Origin: an uncultured Burkholderiales bacterium
Lineage (GTDB): Bacteria > Pseudomonadota > Gammaproteobacteria > Burkholderiales > Burkholderiaceae_E
Reading direction: 5' to 3'
Assembly: GCA_902826305.1 (NCBI GenBank)
Contig: CADEEH010000011.1
Location: forward strand, 1 to 54,860
DNA length: 54,860 nucleotides
Under the pieces are notes generated by a model, which was not told the origin of the DNA, ran no database searches, and saw nothing but the letters and a program-made list of their open reading frames with translations. Shown here piece after piece: positions 26,067-37,211 of this stretch. The translations under genes and the position numbers were made by a program. The first letter of the stretch is position 1; the number at the start of each line of letters is the position of its first letter.

Positions 26067-27893
26067 CTACGCCGGCACTGCCGCCTTGCTCTGCACCAGC
26101 GCCGGAAAATCATCCGGCGTGATCGTTTCCTTCTCGAGCAGCATCGCCACGCCCGCCTGCAGGTCGGCTTTACGCTCGGTCAGGATCTGCCGGGCCCGCG
26201 CATACGCCTCGTCGATCAGCGCCCGCACCGCCAGGTCCACCTCGCGTGCGGTCTGTTCCGCGTAGTCGCGTCCCTGCATGCTGGGAGCCTCGCCGAGGTA
26301 GCTGCTGCGGCTCTTCTCCAGCACCGCCTGTCCCAACGCGTCGGACATGCCGAAGGTGGTCACCATCTGGCGGGCGATGTCGGTGACCTTGGCCAGGTCG
26401 TCGGAGGCACCGGTGGAGATCGACCCGAACGTCAGGTCCTCCGCGGCGCGCCCGGCCAGCAGCACCACCATCCGGTTCTTCAGTTCGTCGGTGGTCAGCA
26501 GGTAGCGGTCCTCGGTCGGCCGGGTCATCGTGTAGCCGAGGGCGCCGATCGAGCGCGGGATGATCGAGACCTTGTGCACCGGATCCGCGCCGGGCAGCGT
26601 GGCCGCGGCCAGTGCGTGTCCCATCTCGTGCCAGGCCACGCGCTCGCGTTCGCCCTTGTTCATCAATCGGCCGCGTCGCTCGGAACCGGCGACGATCCGC
26701 TCGACCGCCAGCGTGAAGTCCGACATCGTCACCTCCTCGCCGCCGCGACGGGTGGCGACGATCGCCGCTTCGTTGACCAGGTTGGCCAGGTCGGCACCGG
26801 AGAATCCGGGTGTGATCGATGCGATCGCCGACGCATCGATGCCGACGGCAGCCCGGGTCTTCTTCAGGTGCACCTTCAGGATCGCCTCGCGCCCGGTGCG
26901 ATCCGGCCGGTCGACGACGATCTGGCGGTCGAAACGTCCGGCCCGCAGCAGCGCCGGGTCCAGGACTTCCGGCCGGTTGGTCGCCGCCAGCAGCACGATG
27001 CCCTCGCGCGGATCGAACCCGTCGAGTTCGGCCAGCAGCTGGTTCAGTGTCTGTTCCTTCTCGTCGTGGCCGCCCATGCCGAAGCCGCCGCGCGCCTTGC
27101 CGAGCGAGTCGAGTTCGTCGATGAAGATGATGCAAGGCGCCACCTTCTTCGCCTCGACGAACAGGTCGCGCACCCGCGCCGCGCCGACGCCGACGAACAT
27201 CTCGACGAACTCCGAGCCGGAGATCGAGAAGAACGGCACGCCGGCCTCGCCGGCGACCGCCCGCGCCAGCAGCGTCTTGCCGGTGCCCGGCGGGCCGACC
27301 AGCAGGATCCCCTTGGGCACCCGCGCGCCCAGTCGACCGTAGCGTTCGCGTTCCTTCAGGAACGAGACCACCTCGCGCAGTTCGGTCTTGGCCTCGTCGA
27401 CACCGGCCACGTCGTCGAAGGTGACCCCGGTGGACTTCTCGACGAACACCTTCGCCTTCGACTTGCCGACGTTCATCATGCCGCCCAGGCCCTGCTTGTC
27501 GGCGATGCGCTTGAACAGGAAGATCCAGATCCCGAAGAAGACCAGGATCGGCACCACCCACGACAACAGGGTGGTCAGCCAGGTGCTGTCCTGTGCGCCC
27601 GCGAACTTGACTCCGGAGCGTTCGAGCTGTTGCGCGAACTCCGGGTCGACCCGGTTGGTGACGAAGAACTCCTTGCCTTCGCGCGCCTCGGTGAACTTGC
27701 CCTGGATCGTGTTGTCGCGCACGACCACTTCGGCGATCTTCTTGTCCTCGAGCAACTGCTGGAACTCGCTGTAGGCGAGCATCGAGACGTTGCGGCTGGC
27801 GATCCAGCCCTGGATCAGCATCACCGCGATGATCGCGACGATCAGGTAACTGAAGTTGTAGGTGCGGGGGGACAGTTGGGGCGCATTGGCCAT
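26067..27893 (-). CDS. FtsH-type ATP-dependent zinc metalloprotease, HEMGH variant
   Basis: 608 residues, membrane-anchored AAA protease. Helices: [18 protein letters not shown] (about 16-33) and [23 protein letters not shown] (about 108-130) flank the periplasmic region. AAA domain: Walker A GPPGTGKT near 205, Walker [37 protein letters not shown]. The zinc site is HEMGHALAA instead of the usual HEAGH, with downstream Asp in [16 protein letters not shown]. Both His and the Glu are present, so it should be active. Start at 27893 (MANAPQLSP) with GAGGAAT upstream. Probably a second, non-housekeeping FtsH; no neighbour rrmJ or folP gene is seen, as expected for the main ftsH. Confidence 0.93.
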   Translation of the reverse strand: MANAPQLSPRTYNFSYLIVAIIAVMLIQGWIASRNVSMLAYSEFQQLLEDKKIAEVVVRDNTIQGKFTEAREGKEFFVTNRVDPEFAQQLERSGVKFAGAQDSTWLTTLLSWVVPILVFFGIWIFLFKRIADKQGLGGMMNVGKSKAKVFVEKSTGVTFDDVAGVDEAKTELREVVSFLKERERYGRLGARVPKGILLVGPPGTGKTLLARAVAGEAGVPFFSISGSEFVEMFVGVGAARVRDLFVEAKKVAPCIIFIDELDSLGKARGGFGMGGHDEKEQTLNQLLAELDGFDPREGIVLLAATNRPEVLDPALLRAGRFDRQIVVDRPDRTGREAILKVHLKKTRAAVGIDASAIASITPGFSGADLANLVNEAAIVATRRGGEEVTMSDFTLAVERIVAGSERRGRLMNKGERERVAWHEMGHALAAATLPGADPVHKVSIIPRSIGALGYTMTRPTEDRYLLTTDELKNRMVVLLAGRAAEDLTFGSISTGASDDLAKVTDIARQMVTTFGMSDALGQAVLEKSRSSYLGEAPSMQGRDYAEQTAREVDLAVRALIDEAYARARQILTERKADLQAGVAMLLEKETITPDDFPALVQSKAAVPA

Positions 27894-28074
27894 CAGGATT
27901 CCTCGGGGCAATTCCCGGATCGAGGCCGGCGGGCGTCGCCAACGCTCGGTCCTCGGCAGACAGTGTGGGGGCGCATGGGTCGTCTTTCAACTTCGGCTCG
28001 ACCGCCGCGAGGGCATTGAGCCGAGGCGAAGGCGGACGGGCGCACCAATCCCGACGGCCGCTGCCGCCGCGGCC

Positions 28075-28704
28075 TCAGCCGAAGTCGGCGCTGCTGACCC
28101 GGGTCACGCCGGCGGCCTCGAGTGTGTTCCAGGCCTCGAGTGCCGAGCCGGCCGGATCGATGCTGGCGGTCGCGTCGTCGATGATGTAGGTCTCGAAGCC
28201 GTCGGCGATCGCATCGATCGCCAGGCCGCCGACGCAGTGGTCGATCGTGCAGCCGGCGATGAACACGTGGCGGATCTCGCGTTCGCGCAGGTAGCCCGAC
28301 AGGCCGGTGCGCACGCTGCGGTCGGTCATCCGGAAGGCCGACGAGCCATCGACGTCGCGGCTATAGCCCTTGCGCACGATCAGTTGCGCGTTGGGCACGT
28401 CGAGATCGGGATGGAACTCCGCGCCCCGGGTGCCCTGGACCGCGTGATCCGGCCACAGCACCTGGGTGCCGTGCGGGGTCTCGATCGTCTCCATCGGCTG
28501 TTTGCCGTGTGTGGACGCGAACGACATGTGACCGGGCGCATGCCAGCCTTGGGTGAGGACGATGTTCTCGAAGTGCCGTGCGACCGCGTTGACGACCGGA
28601 ACGATCCTGTCGCCGTCGGCCGTGGGCAGCGCGCCGTCGGGTCGGTAGTCGTTCTGCAGGTCGACGATGATCAGGATGTCGGTAGGGTTGGTGGTGATGC
28701 CCAT
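28075..28704 (-). CDS. Nicotinamidase-like isochorismatase-family hydrolase
   Basis: 209 residues of the cysteine-hydrolase fold. The triad is present: Asp15 in VDLQNDY, Lys in LIVRKGYS, Cys in TIDHCVGG. WPDHAVQGTRGAEFHPDL is a nicotinamidase hallmark (substrate and metal His). However the usual metal ligand Asp in TQDWH is Gly53 (TQGWHAPGHMSFA), codon GGC, one base away from GAC. Nicotinamide deamidation is therefore likely by family but metal binding may be altered. Start ATG 28704 (MGITTNPTDIL); an upstream extension has no support. Divergent from ppc. Confidence 0.8.
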   Translation of the reverse strand: MGITTNPTDILIIVDLQNDYRPDGALPTADGDRIVPVVNAVARHFENIVLTQGWHAPGHMSFASTHGKQPMETIETPHGTQVLWPDHAVQGTRGAEFHPDLDVPNAQLIVRKGYSRDVDGSSAFRMTDRSVRTGLSGYLREREIRHVFIAGCTIDHCVGGLAIDAIADGFETYIIDDATASIDPAGSALEAWNTLEAAGVTRVSSADFG

Positions 28705-29197
28705 GTTTGCTCCAATTCGAGGGCCGTTGGGTGCCCGAGGACGAACTCGCGGCGTCCCGAACGGATGCCGTGGGTCAGGAAGATTCGGCGAATCCCGTCG
28801 GCCGAGGTCGGTGAGCCGCGGGACAAGGGCGACTGCGGACGGCATCCCGTGAGCGCCTTCACGGGCAGGTCGACGGTCCGGATCGGTGGATGGCGGCGGG
28901 AGGTCGAACAGACTCGACGATCCCTCCGCGGCGCGCGCGCTCCGCCGCGAGGGGCGAACGGCACGGGCACATCGGTGATCCGGATTATATCGCGGTGCAG
29001 CGCAGGCGGCTCCTGAGCCCCGGGGTGGCCGCGGCCCATGTCGCAGCCCGGTGCGTGCGCCGCGCCAGCCGCCGGCTGCCAAGGACCAATCTGGTGCAAT
29101 CCGCCTCGTCGCGAGGTTCGTCCTGGCCGGCCGGGAGCGCGGCGCGGAGGGCCGGGCAGCCCGTCGACGCTGGCACGAACTTCGCCTGTGGTAATGC
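28705..29197. other. 493-nt divergent gap with a strong hairpin
   Basis: No convincing gene is seen between the nicotinamidase-like gene and ppc. It holds an imperfect hairpin, CCCTCCGCGGCG (28922-28933) against CGCCGCGAGGGG (28943-28954), and one AT-rich patch, GGATTATATC, near 28982-28991 that could be a -10 element. Promoters for both divergent genes should lie here, but I cannot define them. Confidence 0.45.
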
Positions 29198-32080
29198 ATG
29201 CTCAGCCCCCTCGCCAAATCCGCCAGCCCCGCCGGGTCCGCCAGGCTCGCCAAATCCGCGATGCCTGCCCGGCCCACCAAAGCGGGCAGGCCCGCCAGGT
29301 CCGCCGGCTCGCGCGCCCCGGACCCGAACGACAAGGACCACCCGCTGATGCAGGACATCCGGCTGCTGGGCCGGATCCTCGGTGACGTGATCCGCGACCA
29401 GGAAGGCCGCGAGGCGTTCGAGCTGATCGAGCAGATTCGACAACTGTCGGTGGCATTCCGGATCAAGCGCGACGCCGGGGCCGGCAAGACACTCGATCGA
29501 CTGCTGAAGAACCTGTCCGGCGACCAGACGGTGTCGGTGATCCGGGCGTTCAGCTACTTCTCGCACCTGGCCAACATCGCCGAGGACCGGCAGCACCTGC
29601 GCCGCCACCTGCTGAACGACCGCCAGGGGCACGCACCGGACGGCTCGCTGGCGAAGACGTTCGAGCGGCTGCACGATGCGGACATCCGCGCCACCGAGGT
29701 GGCCGAACTGCTGTCGCATGCAACCGTCTCGCCGGTGCTGACCGCCCATCCGACCGAGGTGCAGCGCAAGTCGATCCTGGATGCCGAGCGCCAGATCGCC
29801 GCGCTGATCGCCGAGCGCGAGACCCGGGTCGGCGAGCGCGAACTCGCCGTCAACGAGATGCAGCTGCGGGCACGGATCGAGCAGCTCTGGCAGACGCGGA
29901 TGCTGCGTTATTCGAAGCTCACCGTTGCCGACGAGATCGAGAACGCACTCAGCTACTACACCGCCACGTTCCTGAACGAGATCCCGCGGATGTACGCGGA
30001 ACTCGAGCACCACCTGAAGGGCCACGAGGTGGCGCCGTTCTTCCGGATGGGCAACTGGATCGGCGGCGATCGCGACGGCAATCCGTTCGTCACCGCCGAC
30101 ACGTTGCGCGAGGCGCTGGCAAGGCAGGCCGAGACCGCGCTGCGCCACTACCTGCGCGAGGTGCACGCGCTGGGCGGCGAGCTGTCGATGTCGGCGATCC
30201 TGGTGGGCATCACGCCGGAGATGAAGGCGCTGGTGGAGGCCTCACCGGACCACAGCCCGCACCGCGAGGACGAGCCGTACCGGCGCGTGCTGATCGGCAC
30301 CTACGCCCGACTGGCGGCGACGCTGATGGAACTGACCGGGACCGAGGCGCTGCGCCACGCGGTGCCACCGCAGAATGCGTATCACACCGCCGACGAATTC
30401 CTGGCCGACCTGCGGATCGTCGACGACTCGTTGCGCCGGCATCATGGCGTGGTGATGGCGGCGACGCGGCTCGCGCCGCTGCTTCGTGCGGTGCAGGTGT
30501 TCGGTTTCCACCTGGCCACGGTCGACCTGCGACAGAGCTCCGACAAACACGAGGCGGTGATCGCCGAACTGCTGAATGTCGCGCGGATCGAGGCCGACTA
30601 CGGCGCACTCGACGAGACAGGGCGGCGCGAGCGGCTGATCGCGCTGCTGAACGACCCGCGTGCACTGCGCGTGCCGGGGCACGTCTACAGCGACCACACC
30701 CGCGGCGAGATCGCGATCTTCGAGGCGGCGCTGCTGATGCGCGCGCGCTTCGGCCCGGCGGCGATCCGCCACTACATCATCTCGCACACCGAGGAGGTCA
30801 GCGACCTGCTCGAGGTGCTGGTGCTGCAGAAGGAGGCCGGGCTGCTGCGCGGCACACTCGACGACGACGCGAAGGCCGACCTGATCGTCTCGCCGCTGTT
30901 CGAGACCATCGGCGACCTGCGCAACGCCGCGCCGATCATGCAGGCGTATTACGCGCTGCCGGGGGTGGCTGCGATGATCCGGCGCAGCGGCGGCGAGCAG
31001 GACATCATGCTCGGCTACAGCGACAGCAACAAGGACGGGGGCTTCTTCACCAGCAACTGGGAGCTGTATCGCGCGGAGATCGCGCTGGTGGCGCTGTTCC
31101 AGGCGCTGAAGGCCAAACACGGCATCACGCTGCGCCTGTTCCATGGCCGCGGCGGCACCGTCGGCCGCGGCGGCGGCCCCAGCTACCAGGCGATCCTCGC
31201 GCAGCCGCCGGGCACGGTGAACGGCCAGATCCGGCTGACCGAGCAGGGCGAGGTCATCGGCTCGAAGTATGCGAACCCGGAGATCGGTCGGCGCAACCTG
31301 GAGACGCTGGTGGCGGCCACGCTCGAGGCCACCTTGCTGCATCCGACGAAAAACGCCCCGAAAGCGTTCCTGGACGCGGCCGCGCAGATCTCCGAGGCCA
31401 GCATGGCCATGTACCGCGCACTGGTCTACCAGACCCCGGGTTTCACCGACTACTTCTTCGATTCGACACCGATCCGCGAGATCGCCGAGCTGAACATCGG
31501 CTCGCGCCCGGCCTCGCGCAAGGCCACCCGCGCGATCGAGGACCTGCGCGCGATCCCGTGGGGATTCTCGTGGGGCCAGTGCCGGGTCGCGCTGCCCGGC
31601 TGGTACGGTTTCGGCAGCGCGATCGAACAGTTCCTCGACGGCCCCCAGACGCGCCCGGCGCGCACCGAACTGCTGCAGAAGATGAACAGGCAGTGGCCGT
31701 TCTTCCGCACGCTGCTGTCGAACATGGACATGGTGCTCGCCAAGGGCGACCTGGGTCTGGCCGAACGCTACCTGCAACTGGTCCAGGACAAGAAGGCGGG
31801 CCGGAAGATCTTCGCGACGATCCAGGCAGAGTGGAATCGCACACAGGCCGCCCTCGGCCTGATCACCGGCGACGAGGAGCGGCTGGCGTCGAGCCCCGAC
31901 CTGGCGCGTTCGCTGCGGCATCGGTTCCCGTACATCGATCCGCTGAATCACCTGCAGGTCGAGCTGATGCGCCGCTATCGCGCGCAGATCGAGGCCGGCA
32001 CGCCGGTCAACGAGCGGGTGCGGCGGGGGATCCACCTGTCGATCAACGGGGTGGCGGCAGGGTTGCGCAACACCGGTTGA
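29198..32080 (+). CDS. ppc: Phosphoenolpyruvate carboxylase
   Basis: Carboxylates PEP to oxaloacetate with bicarbonate, an anaplerotic cytoplasmic enzyme. 960 residues. Catalytic motif [11 protein letters not shown] near residue 183, [15 protein letters not shown] near 288, [16 protein letters not shown] near 607 and the glycine-rich [15 protein letters not shown] near 648. The conserved start of the core, [14 protein letters not shown], lies before the internal ATG 29348, so the real start must be upstream; ATG 29198 is the candidate. The first 45 residues are an Ala/Lys/Ser/Pro-rich tail encoded by eleven 9-bp repeat units. Transcription seems independent. Confidence 0.93.
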   Translation: MLSPLAKSASPAGSARLAKSAMPARPTKAGRPARSAGSRAPDPNDKDHPLMQDIRLLGRILGDVIRDQEGREAFELIEQIRQLSVAFRIKRDAGAGKTLDRLLKNLSGDQTVSVIRAFSYFSHLANIAEDRQHLRRHLLNDRQGHAPDGSLAKTFERLHDADIRATEVAELLSHATVSPVLTAHPTEVQRKSILDAERQIAALIAERETRVGERELAVNEMQLRARIEQLWQTRMLRYSKLTVADEIENALSYYTATFLNEIPRMYAELEHHLKGHEVAPFFRMGNWIGGDRDGNPFVTADTLREALARQAETALRHYLREVHALGGELSMSAILVGITPEMKALVEASPDHSPHREDEPYRRVLIGTYARLAATLMELTGTEALRHAVPPQNAYHTADEFLADLRIVDDSLRRHHGVVMAATRLAPLLRAVQVFGFHLATVDLRQSSDKHEAVIAELLNVARIEADYGALDETGRRERLIALLNDPRALRVPGHVYSDHTRGEIAIFEAALLMRARFGPAAIRHYIISHTEEVSDLLEVLVLQKEAGLLRGTLDDDAKADLIVSPLFETIGDLRNAAPIMQAYYALPGVAAMIRRSGGEQDIMLGYSDSNKDGGFFTSNWELYRAEIALVALFQALKAKHGITLRLFHGRGGTVGRGGGPSYQAILAQPPGTVNGQIRLTEQGEVIGSKYANPEIGRRNLETLVAATLEATLLHPTKNAPKAFLDAAAQISEASMAMYRALVYQTPGFTDYFFDSTPIREIAELNIGSRPASRKATRAIEDLRAIPWGFSWGQCRVALPGWYGFGSAIEQFLDGPQTRPARTELLQKMNRQWPFFRTLLSNMDMVLAKGDLGLAERYLQLVQDKKAGRKIFATIQAEWNRTQAALGLITGDEERLASSPDLARSLRHRFPYIDPLNHLQVELMRRYRAQIEAGTPVNERVRRGIHLSINGVAAGLRNTG
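29212..29310 (+). repeat. 9-bp minisatellite in the 5' end of ppc
   Basis: Eleven 9-bp units of consensus CGCCARRYC, e.g. CGCCAAATC at 29212-29220 and 29248-29256. Each encodes one Ala-x-x triplet ([33 protein letters not shown]). Units 6-9 are diverged. A 9-bp stem GCCTGCCCG/CGGGCAGGC (29263-29271, 29283-29291) lies inside. The period is in frame, so copy number could vary without breaking the gene. Confidence 0.75.
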
Positions 32081-32116
32081 CCGGCGGCCCGCACGCGAGT
32101 CCGCGCCCGCCGGTCA
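32078..32116. terminator. Convergent hairpin containing both stop codons
   Basis: TGACCGGCGG (32078-32087) pairs with CCGCCGGTCA (32107-32116), 10 bp, 19-nt loop. The left arm begins with the ppc TGA and the right arm contains the complement of the EthD TGA. No U-tract is present. Confidence 0.55.
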
Positions 32117-32443
32117 CGGCCAGATGCGCTGGTATTCGTGGCTGATGATCGGATAGATGCGCTGCGTGAAACTGGGCAGGTCGGCCAGCAGCGTCTGGCC
32201 CTCGGGGCTGCCGAGCGAGGCCTTCATCTTCTCCTCGGACTCGAACCACAACTCCGAGAATCCGTCGTAGCCGAACTCCGGGAACCGCTCGCGGTCGACC
32301 AGGTTGACCGAGTAGCGCAGCAGGTGCGGAATCTTCTTGCAGAGCTCGGCGTGAACGCCGAGCCAGTGCCGCGTGAACTGCTCGTGCGACATGCCATCCT
32401 TCCTGACGACGAGGCCGAGTCGCTTGACGGCGTTGGGGGTCAT
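32114..32443 (-). CDS. EthD-domain protein
   Basis: 109 residues from ATG 32443 (MTPNAVKRLGLVVRKDGMSH). EthD family pattern: VRKDGMSHEQFTRHWLGVHAEL, where HW and VHAEL carry the conserved His/Glu residues, followed by YSVNLVDRE and FDGFSELWFESEEKM. EthD proteins form dimeric alpha-beta barrels and often accompany degradation pathways; a catalytic role is not proven. GGAACC lies upstream. Probably a separate transcript from the SDR (93 nt away). Confidence 0.82.
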   Translation of the reverse strand: MTPNAVKRLGLVVRKDGMSHEQFTRHWLGVHAELCKKIPHLLRYSVNLVDRERFPEFGYDGFSELWFESEEKMKASLGSPEGQTLLADLPSFTQRIYPIISHEYQRIWP

Positions 32444-32536
32444 GGGGTTCCTCCGGTTGGACGATGGTCGCGGCGGGCGGGCGGCTGCGATCACCGGCGA
32501 TCTTACCGAACGGCACGCCGGCCTCCAACGGAGGCC

Positions 32537-33298
32537 TCAAGGCATGAACTGCCCGCCATTCACCTCGATCACCTGTCCGGTCACATACCCCGACATCGTC
32601 TCCGACGCCAGGTACAGGAACGCGCCCACACATTCCTCCGCGGTGCCCAGCCGCTGCATCGGAATGCCGCCGCGCATCGTCTCGAGCTGCTGAGGCGTCG
32701 AGAACTTGTCGTGGAACGGCGTCGTGATCACGCCGGGGGCGACCGCGTTGACGCGGATCTTGTCCTTGACCAGTTCCTTCGCCAGCCCGCGGGTCGCGGT
32801 GCTGATGAATCCCTTCGACGCCGCGTACATCACCGCGCCCGGTCCGCCGCCGTTCCTGGCGGCCACCGAGGTCACGAAGATGATGTTGCCGCCGCCGCGT
32901 TCACGCATCGCGGGCACCGCGGCCGAGGTCGCCACCATCGCCGAGCGGATGTTCAGGTGCGCGACCTGGTCGAAGTACGCATCGTCGAGGGTCTCGATCG
33001 GCACCCGGCGCACCAGTGCGCCGACGTTGTTGATCAGCACGTCCAGCCCGCCGAACGCCTTCGCGGTGGCCGGCACCAGCGCACGCATCGCGGCCGAGTC
33101 GTAGGCGTCGGCCTTCAGCGTGATCGCCTGGCCGCCGGCCTTCAGGATGTTCGCGGCCACCTGTTCGGCGGCCTGCCGGCTGCTGTTGTAGTGGACCGCC
33201 ACCCTGGCGCCCAAAGCGCCGAGCGCCTCGGCGACCGCCGCGCCGATGCCGGTCGAGCCGCCGGTGATCAGTACCGCCTTGTCCTTCAGGTCCTGCAT
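32537..33298 (-). CDS. Short-chain dehydrogenase/reductase
   Basis: 253-residue classical SDR from ATG 33298 (MQDLKDKAVLITGGSTGIGAAVAEA). Rossmann TGGSTGIG, NNVGA, active Ser in VTSVAARNGGGPGAV, catalytic YAASK, and PGVITTPFHD. The C-terminus YLASETMSGYVTGQVIEVNGGQFMP is typical. His-Tyr after beta-2 (VAVHYNSS) suggests NADPH. Substrate unknown; no evidence ties it to the neighbouring ABC transporter, which runs the other way. Confidence 0.85.
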   Translation of the reverse strand: MQDLKDKAVLITGGSTGIGAAVAEALGALGARVAVHYNSSRQAAEQVAANILKAGGQAITLKADAYDSAAMRALVPATAKAFGGLDVLINNVGALVRRVPIETLDDAYFDQVAHLNIRSAMVATSAAVPAMRERGGGNIIFVTSVAARNGGGPGAVMYAASKGFISTATRGLAKELVKDKIRVNAVAPGVITTPFHDKFSTPQQLETMRGGIPMQRLGTAEECVGAFLYLASETMSGYVTGQVIEVNGGQFMP

Positions 33299-33415
33299 GG
33301 TTGTCTCCTCGTCGGGTGCCGACACTATGCCATCGCCGGGCTCGACGTCCCATGGTCGCGAAGGCGGCCTCGCCGGTGCCGCCAGCAGGCGGCGGCTGGC
33401 ATGATCGGCTCGCTT

Positions 33416-33439
33416 CTTGCTAAGCGCTTCTCTTGCTAA
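33416..33439. repeat. Direct repeat CTTGCTAA, 16-nt period, before the BMP importer
   Basis: CTTGCTAA at 33416-33423 and 33432-33439. It surrounds a small palindrome AAGCGCTT (33422-33429). It sits 119 nt before the binding-protein gene in the 259-nt divergent gap and is a possible regulator site; no clean promoter could be assigned. Confidence 0.4.
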
Positions 33440-33557
33440 AGTGTGAGCGCAGGACCGGGGCGCCACCGGCCCGCCGCATCGAACCGCGGCGTCCGTGTCG
33501 GCGCCGATCCGGCCAGGACCGTTCCCGACCATACCGACAACAACCCGAGGCTTCGTC

Positions 33558-34571
33558 ATGACCGATCGTTTTCCCGTCCGTCGCACCCTGATCACCGCGG
33601 CCACCGCCACCACCCTGGCACTGGCGGCCGGCCTGCCGGCGTCGGCCTTCGCGCAGACGCGTCTGAAGGTGGCGGCGATCTACACGGTCCCGGTCGAGCA
33701 GCAGTGGGTCAGCCGGATCCACAAGGCACTGAACGCCGCGGTCGCCCGTGGCGACATCGAGTACAAGTTCAGCGAGTCGGTCGCCAACGCCGACTACGAG
33801 CGGGTGATGCGCCAGTACGCCGAGCAGGGCAACACGCTGATCGTCGGCGAGTCGTTTGCGGTGGAAGCGGCCGCGCGCAAGGTGGCCAAGGATTATCCGA
33901 AGACCTGGTTCCTGATGGGTTCGTCCGGCAAGCCGCAGGCGCCGAACTTCTCGGTCTTCGACAACTTTATCCAGGAGCCGGCCTACCTGACCGGCATGAT
34001 CGCCGGGGCGGTCAGCAAGTCCGGCAAGATCGGGATGGTCGGCGGGTATCCGATCCCGGAGGTCAACCGGCTGATGAACGCGTTCATGGCCGGGGCCAAG
34101 GAGGTCAATCCGAAGGCGCAGTTCATGGTGACCTTCATCAACTCCTGGTTCGATCCGCCGAAGGCCAAGGAGGCCGCGTTCGCGATGATCGACAAGGGCG
34201 CCGACGTGATGTACGCGGAGCGTTTCGGCGTGTCGGACGCGGCCAAGGAGCGCAAGGTGCTCGCAATCGGCAACGTGATCAACACCCAGGACAAGTATCC
34301 CGATACGGTCGTCGCCTCGGCGCTGTGGAACATGGAGCCGACGATCGAGCGTGCGATCGGCCTGGTCAAGGACGGCAAGTTCAAGCCCGAGGATTACGGC
34401 CAGTACTCGATGATGAAGTTCAAGGGATCGGAGCTGGCGCCTCTGGGCACGTTCGAGAAGCGTGTGCCGGCCGAGGCGGTCGCCAAGGTGCGTGAACGCG
34501 AGAAGCAGATCCTGGACGGCAAGTTCACCGTGAAGATCGACGACGGCGCGCCGAAGCCGAACGCGAAGTAA
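33558..34571 (+). CDS. BMP-family ABC transporter substrate-binding protein
   Basis: 337 residues; a periplasmic binding protein of the BMP (PnrA/Med) group, usually for purine nucleosides or related compounds. Signal peptide: MTDRFPVRR then a hydrophobic run ending ASAFAQ. Core patterns: KVAAIYTVPVEQQWVSRIH, YEFSES-like EYKFSESVANADYER, NTLIVGESFAVEA, GKIGMVGGYPIPEVNR, MIDKGADVMYAE. Start ATG 33558 preferred over the upstream frame to 33495. First gene of a four-gene importer; ligand is inferred from family only. Confidence 0.9.
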   Translation: MTDRFPVRRTLITAATATTLALAAGLPASAFAQTRLKVAAIYTVPVEQQWVSRIHKALNAAVARGDIEYKFSESVANADYERVMRQYAEQGNTLIVGESFAVEAAARKVAKDYPKTWFLMGSSGKPQAPNFSVFDNFIQEPAYLTGMIAGAVSKSGKIGMVGGYPIPEVNRLMNAFMAGAKEVNPKAQFMVTFINSWFDPPKAKEAAFAMIDKGADVMYAERFGVSDAAKERKVLAIGNVINTQDKYPDTVVASALWNMEPTIERAIGLVKDGKFKPEDYGQYSMMKFKGSELAPLGTFEKRVPAEAVAKVREREKQILDGKFTVKIDDGAPKPNAK

Positions 34572-34579
34572 CGGCCGGC

Positions 34580-36128
<1,549 letters not shown>

Positions 36129-36139
<11 letters not shown>

Positions 36140-37187
36140 GGCGCGAGAACTGCGCGGCTGGACGATGCTGCTGCCCGGCGTGGCCGCGGTGCTGCTGACG
36201 TTTGTGCTCTGTTCGCTGCTGGTGGCCTGGGCCGGGGCACCGGTGGCCACCGCGTTCGCTGAACTCGCCGCCGGCGGCTTCGGTTCGGTGTTCGCGTGGA
36301 CCGAGACGCTGACCCGCGCCACGCCGCTGATCCTGACCGGCCTGTCGGCGGCAATCGCGTTCCGGGCGCGGCTGTACAACATCGGCGCCGAGGGCCAGTT
36401 GTACGCGGGGGCACTGGCGGCGGTGGCGGTCGGCGGGCAACACGACGGCACCGGTTTCCAGGCACCGGCCTCGTTGCTGTTCGTCGCGATGATCGCGGCG
36501 GCGATCGCCGCGGGCGCGGTGCTGCTCTGGGTGCCGGCGTGGCTGAAGTCGCGTTTGTCGGTCGACGAGGTGGTGACGACGCTGCTGCTGAACTTCATCG
36601 TGCTGCTGCTGGTGTCCTGGATGCTCGACGGGCCGATGAAGGATCCGACCGCGATGGGTTGGCCGCAGTCGGTGGCACTGAACACCGACCTCGAGTTGTC
36701 CAGGCTGATCGAACGCACACGGGTGCACACCGGCCTGGTCGGTGCGGTGGGTCTCGCGCTGCTGCTGGCGGTGGTGCTTCGCTTCACGACGTTCGGCTTC
36801 GCGCTGCGCGCGGTCGGCTCCAACGCCCATGCGTCGCGTTTCCTCGGCCTGCCGGTCGGGCGGACGGTGCTGCTGACCGCGTTGTTGTCCGGTGGCCTGG
36901 CGGGCCTGGCCGGTGCGGTCGAGGTGGCCGGGCGCACCGGCTACCTGACGCTGGACATGAGTCCGGGCTACGGCTACACCGGGATCGTCGTCGCGATGCT
37001 GGCCGCGCTCGATCCGATCGCGGTGGTTGCGGTCGCGGTGATGGTCGCCGGTGTGTTCGTCGGTGCGGATGGCATGAGCCGCGCGGTCGGGGTGCCGACC
37101 TACATCGCCGACGTGATGGTCGCGATCGCGCTGGTCGCGACGCTGGTGGCGACGTTGCTGACCGCATACCGGGTGCGACGGGGATGA
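36129..37187 (+). CDS. ABC transporter permease (BMP/nucleoside type), subunit 1
   Basis: 352 residues, about ten hydrophobic segments, BPD_transp_2 family. Recognisable: TRATPLILTGLSAAIAFRARLYNIGAEGQLY and LSVDEVVTTLLLNFIVLLLVSW, then TTFGFALRAVGSNAHASRFLG, matching YufP-type permeases. The frame opens with TTG 36129 (MRLEARELRGW), overlapping the ATPase by 11 nt; ATG 36165 is the alternative. TTG is preferred because relatives have a similar basic N-terminus, but this is uncertain. Confidence 0.9.
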
Positions 37188-37211
37188 ATCGCGCGAAGGT
37201 CGGGGCCTGAC

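Noticed and set aside
28985-30166. Collagen-like Gly-Gly-Pro run in the minus-strand frame opposite ppc
   Set aside because: It is the antisense reading of the 9-bp repeat in ppc and has no other support.
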